13,566 nucleotides of DNA from NCBI GenBank assembly GCA_946481035.1, contig CAMLNK010000020.1:1-13566 (forward strand). The letters are read 5' to 3'. Below are positions 12,958-13,566 of this stretch, in pieces. The notes beneath the pieces were generated by a model. It did not search any database. It was not told where the DNA came from and worked only from the letters and a program-made list of their open reading frames with translations. The translations under genes and the position numbers were made by a program. The stretch is from an uncultured Dyadobacter sp. Its GTDB lineage: Bacteria > Bacteroidota > Bacteroidia > Cytophagales > Spirosomataceae. Positions within the stretch are counted from its first letter, which is position 1; the number at the start of each line of letters is the position of its first letter.

Positions 12958-13566
12958 ATGAAACTAACCCTACCGCTTCTTGTCATCTCGTTGGTCTCGT
13001 TCAGACCTTCCTCTGCGCAGGAACTTCCTTATGTTTCCGGCCACAACCAATGGAACCCCGACTCCCTCGGAAACGTCCGCGCCGTGGTCGAGGTGAAGCA
13101 GAAAGCCGCTGCCGCCAGGGCCGCGATCGACTGGCGACGCCGGGACAAGCACACCGACAGCGAGGTGATTGTGGTGGACAGCGCCACCAGCCGGCGCATT
13201 TTGAATGTAAAAACAGAAAATATCAGCCGCGAGTCCGGCGAGGTCACTTTTGAACCCGTGTCGGGCGCTGGCACCTATTATATTTATTATTTGCCCTATA
13301 AAGTCCAGGGACGAACCAACTACCCGACGGCTAACTACCTGAAAAGGAACAATACCGCCGCCGAAACGTGGCTGAGCGGGCTGAAAAGCGCGGTACCGGC
13401 GAAATTACGGCACATCGAGGCCGTCAATGCGATAAGCAGCCCCTACCCGATGGAAGTCATTGCGAAGTCGGCGGAAGTAAAAAAGCTGCTGGCTGCGAAC
13501 GCCTCCCGGAAGTACCTCGTGTTTCCGGAAGACCGGATGTATCCCATCCGCATGACAGACGACCTT
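12958..13566 (+). CDS. Secreted glycoside-hydrolase-domain protein, GH123-like/DUF6067 type (N-terminal part)
   Basis: Open from the ATG at 12958 to the right edge (203 codons, no stop). A signal peptide is clear (MKLTLPLLVISLVSFRPSSA, cleavage before QE), so the protein is exported. The following residues (NQWNPDSLGNVRAVVEV, then AAIDWRRRD near 58-66, VDSATSRRILNV, FEPVSGAGTYYIYYLPY and NYPTANYL) resemble, from memory, the N-terminal beta domain of large Bacteroidota proteins annotated as glycoside hydrolase domain-containing (GH123_N/DUF6067). The catalytic part would be beyond the window, so activity cannot be confirmed. It follows the LacI gene by 121 bp on the same strand, behind a probable operator, which fits sugar-induced expression. 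Confidence 0.65.
   Translation, partial: MKLTLPLLVISLVSFRPSSAQELPYVSGHNQWNPDSLGNVRAVVEVKQKAAAARAAIDWRRRDKHTDSEVIVVDSATSRRILNVKTENISRESGEVTFEPVSGAGTYYIYYLPYKVQGRTNYPTANYLKRNNTAAETWLSGLKSAVPAKLRHIEAVNAISSPYPMEVIAKSAEVKKLLAANASRKYLVFPEDRMYPIRMTDDL

Overview
The window looks like chromosomal DNA of a soil- or plant-type member of the Bacteroidota (Cytophagales, Dyadobacter/Spirosoma-like; this placement is inference). The evidence is a SusC-type TonB-dependent transporter with an N-terminal STN domain, an ECF sigma/FecR pair in front of it, absence of regular Shine-Dalgarno sites, and a LacI regulator next to a Bacteroidota-type glycoside hydrolase. The DNA is moderately GC-rich throughout and no insertion sequence, CRISPR array, tRNA or rRNA was seen.

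Layout. (1) 1-3460, minus strand: ECF sigma factor, FecR-type anti-sigma factor, then the first 518 codons of a SusC/RagA transporter that runs off the left edge. This is a cell-surface signalling nutrient-uptake locus; the SusD partner and substrate genes would lie outside. (2) 3588-4787, plus strand: a secreted eight-bladed PQQ-type beta-propeller protein, divergent from the sigma factor. (3) 4823-11449, minus strand: a tight four-gene operon, read in the order ferritin-like diiron protein, LodA/GoxA-like oxidase, radical SAM/SPASM maturase, LodB/QhpG-like flavoprotein. (4) 11751-12836, plus strand: a LacI-family regulator divergent from that operon. (5) 12958-13566, plus strand: the N-terminal 203 codons of a secreted protein resembling the GH123-like (DUF6067-type) glycoside hydrolases, preceded by a 26-bp near-perfect palindrome with a central CG, which is a good candidate LacI-family operator.

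The most interesting part is region 3. LodA-like enzymes are oxidases whose cysteine tryptophylquinone (CTQ) cofactor is built from their own Cys and Trp with help from a LodB flavoprotein. The unrelated quinohemoprotein amine dehydrogenase also uses CTQ, and its maturation needs both a flavoprotein (QhpG) and a radical SAM/SPASM enzyme (QhpD). This operon combines a LodA-like oxidase with both kinds of maturation enzyme plus a ferritin-like protein, and it has no small precursor peptide. I infer a protein-derived-cofactor oxidase with an expanded, possibly undescribed maturation set, in which the radical SAM enzyme acts on the oxidase itself or on the ferritin-like protein. Substrate and product are not visible from sequence. 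The LacI regulator could control this operon, the glycoside hydrolase, or both.
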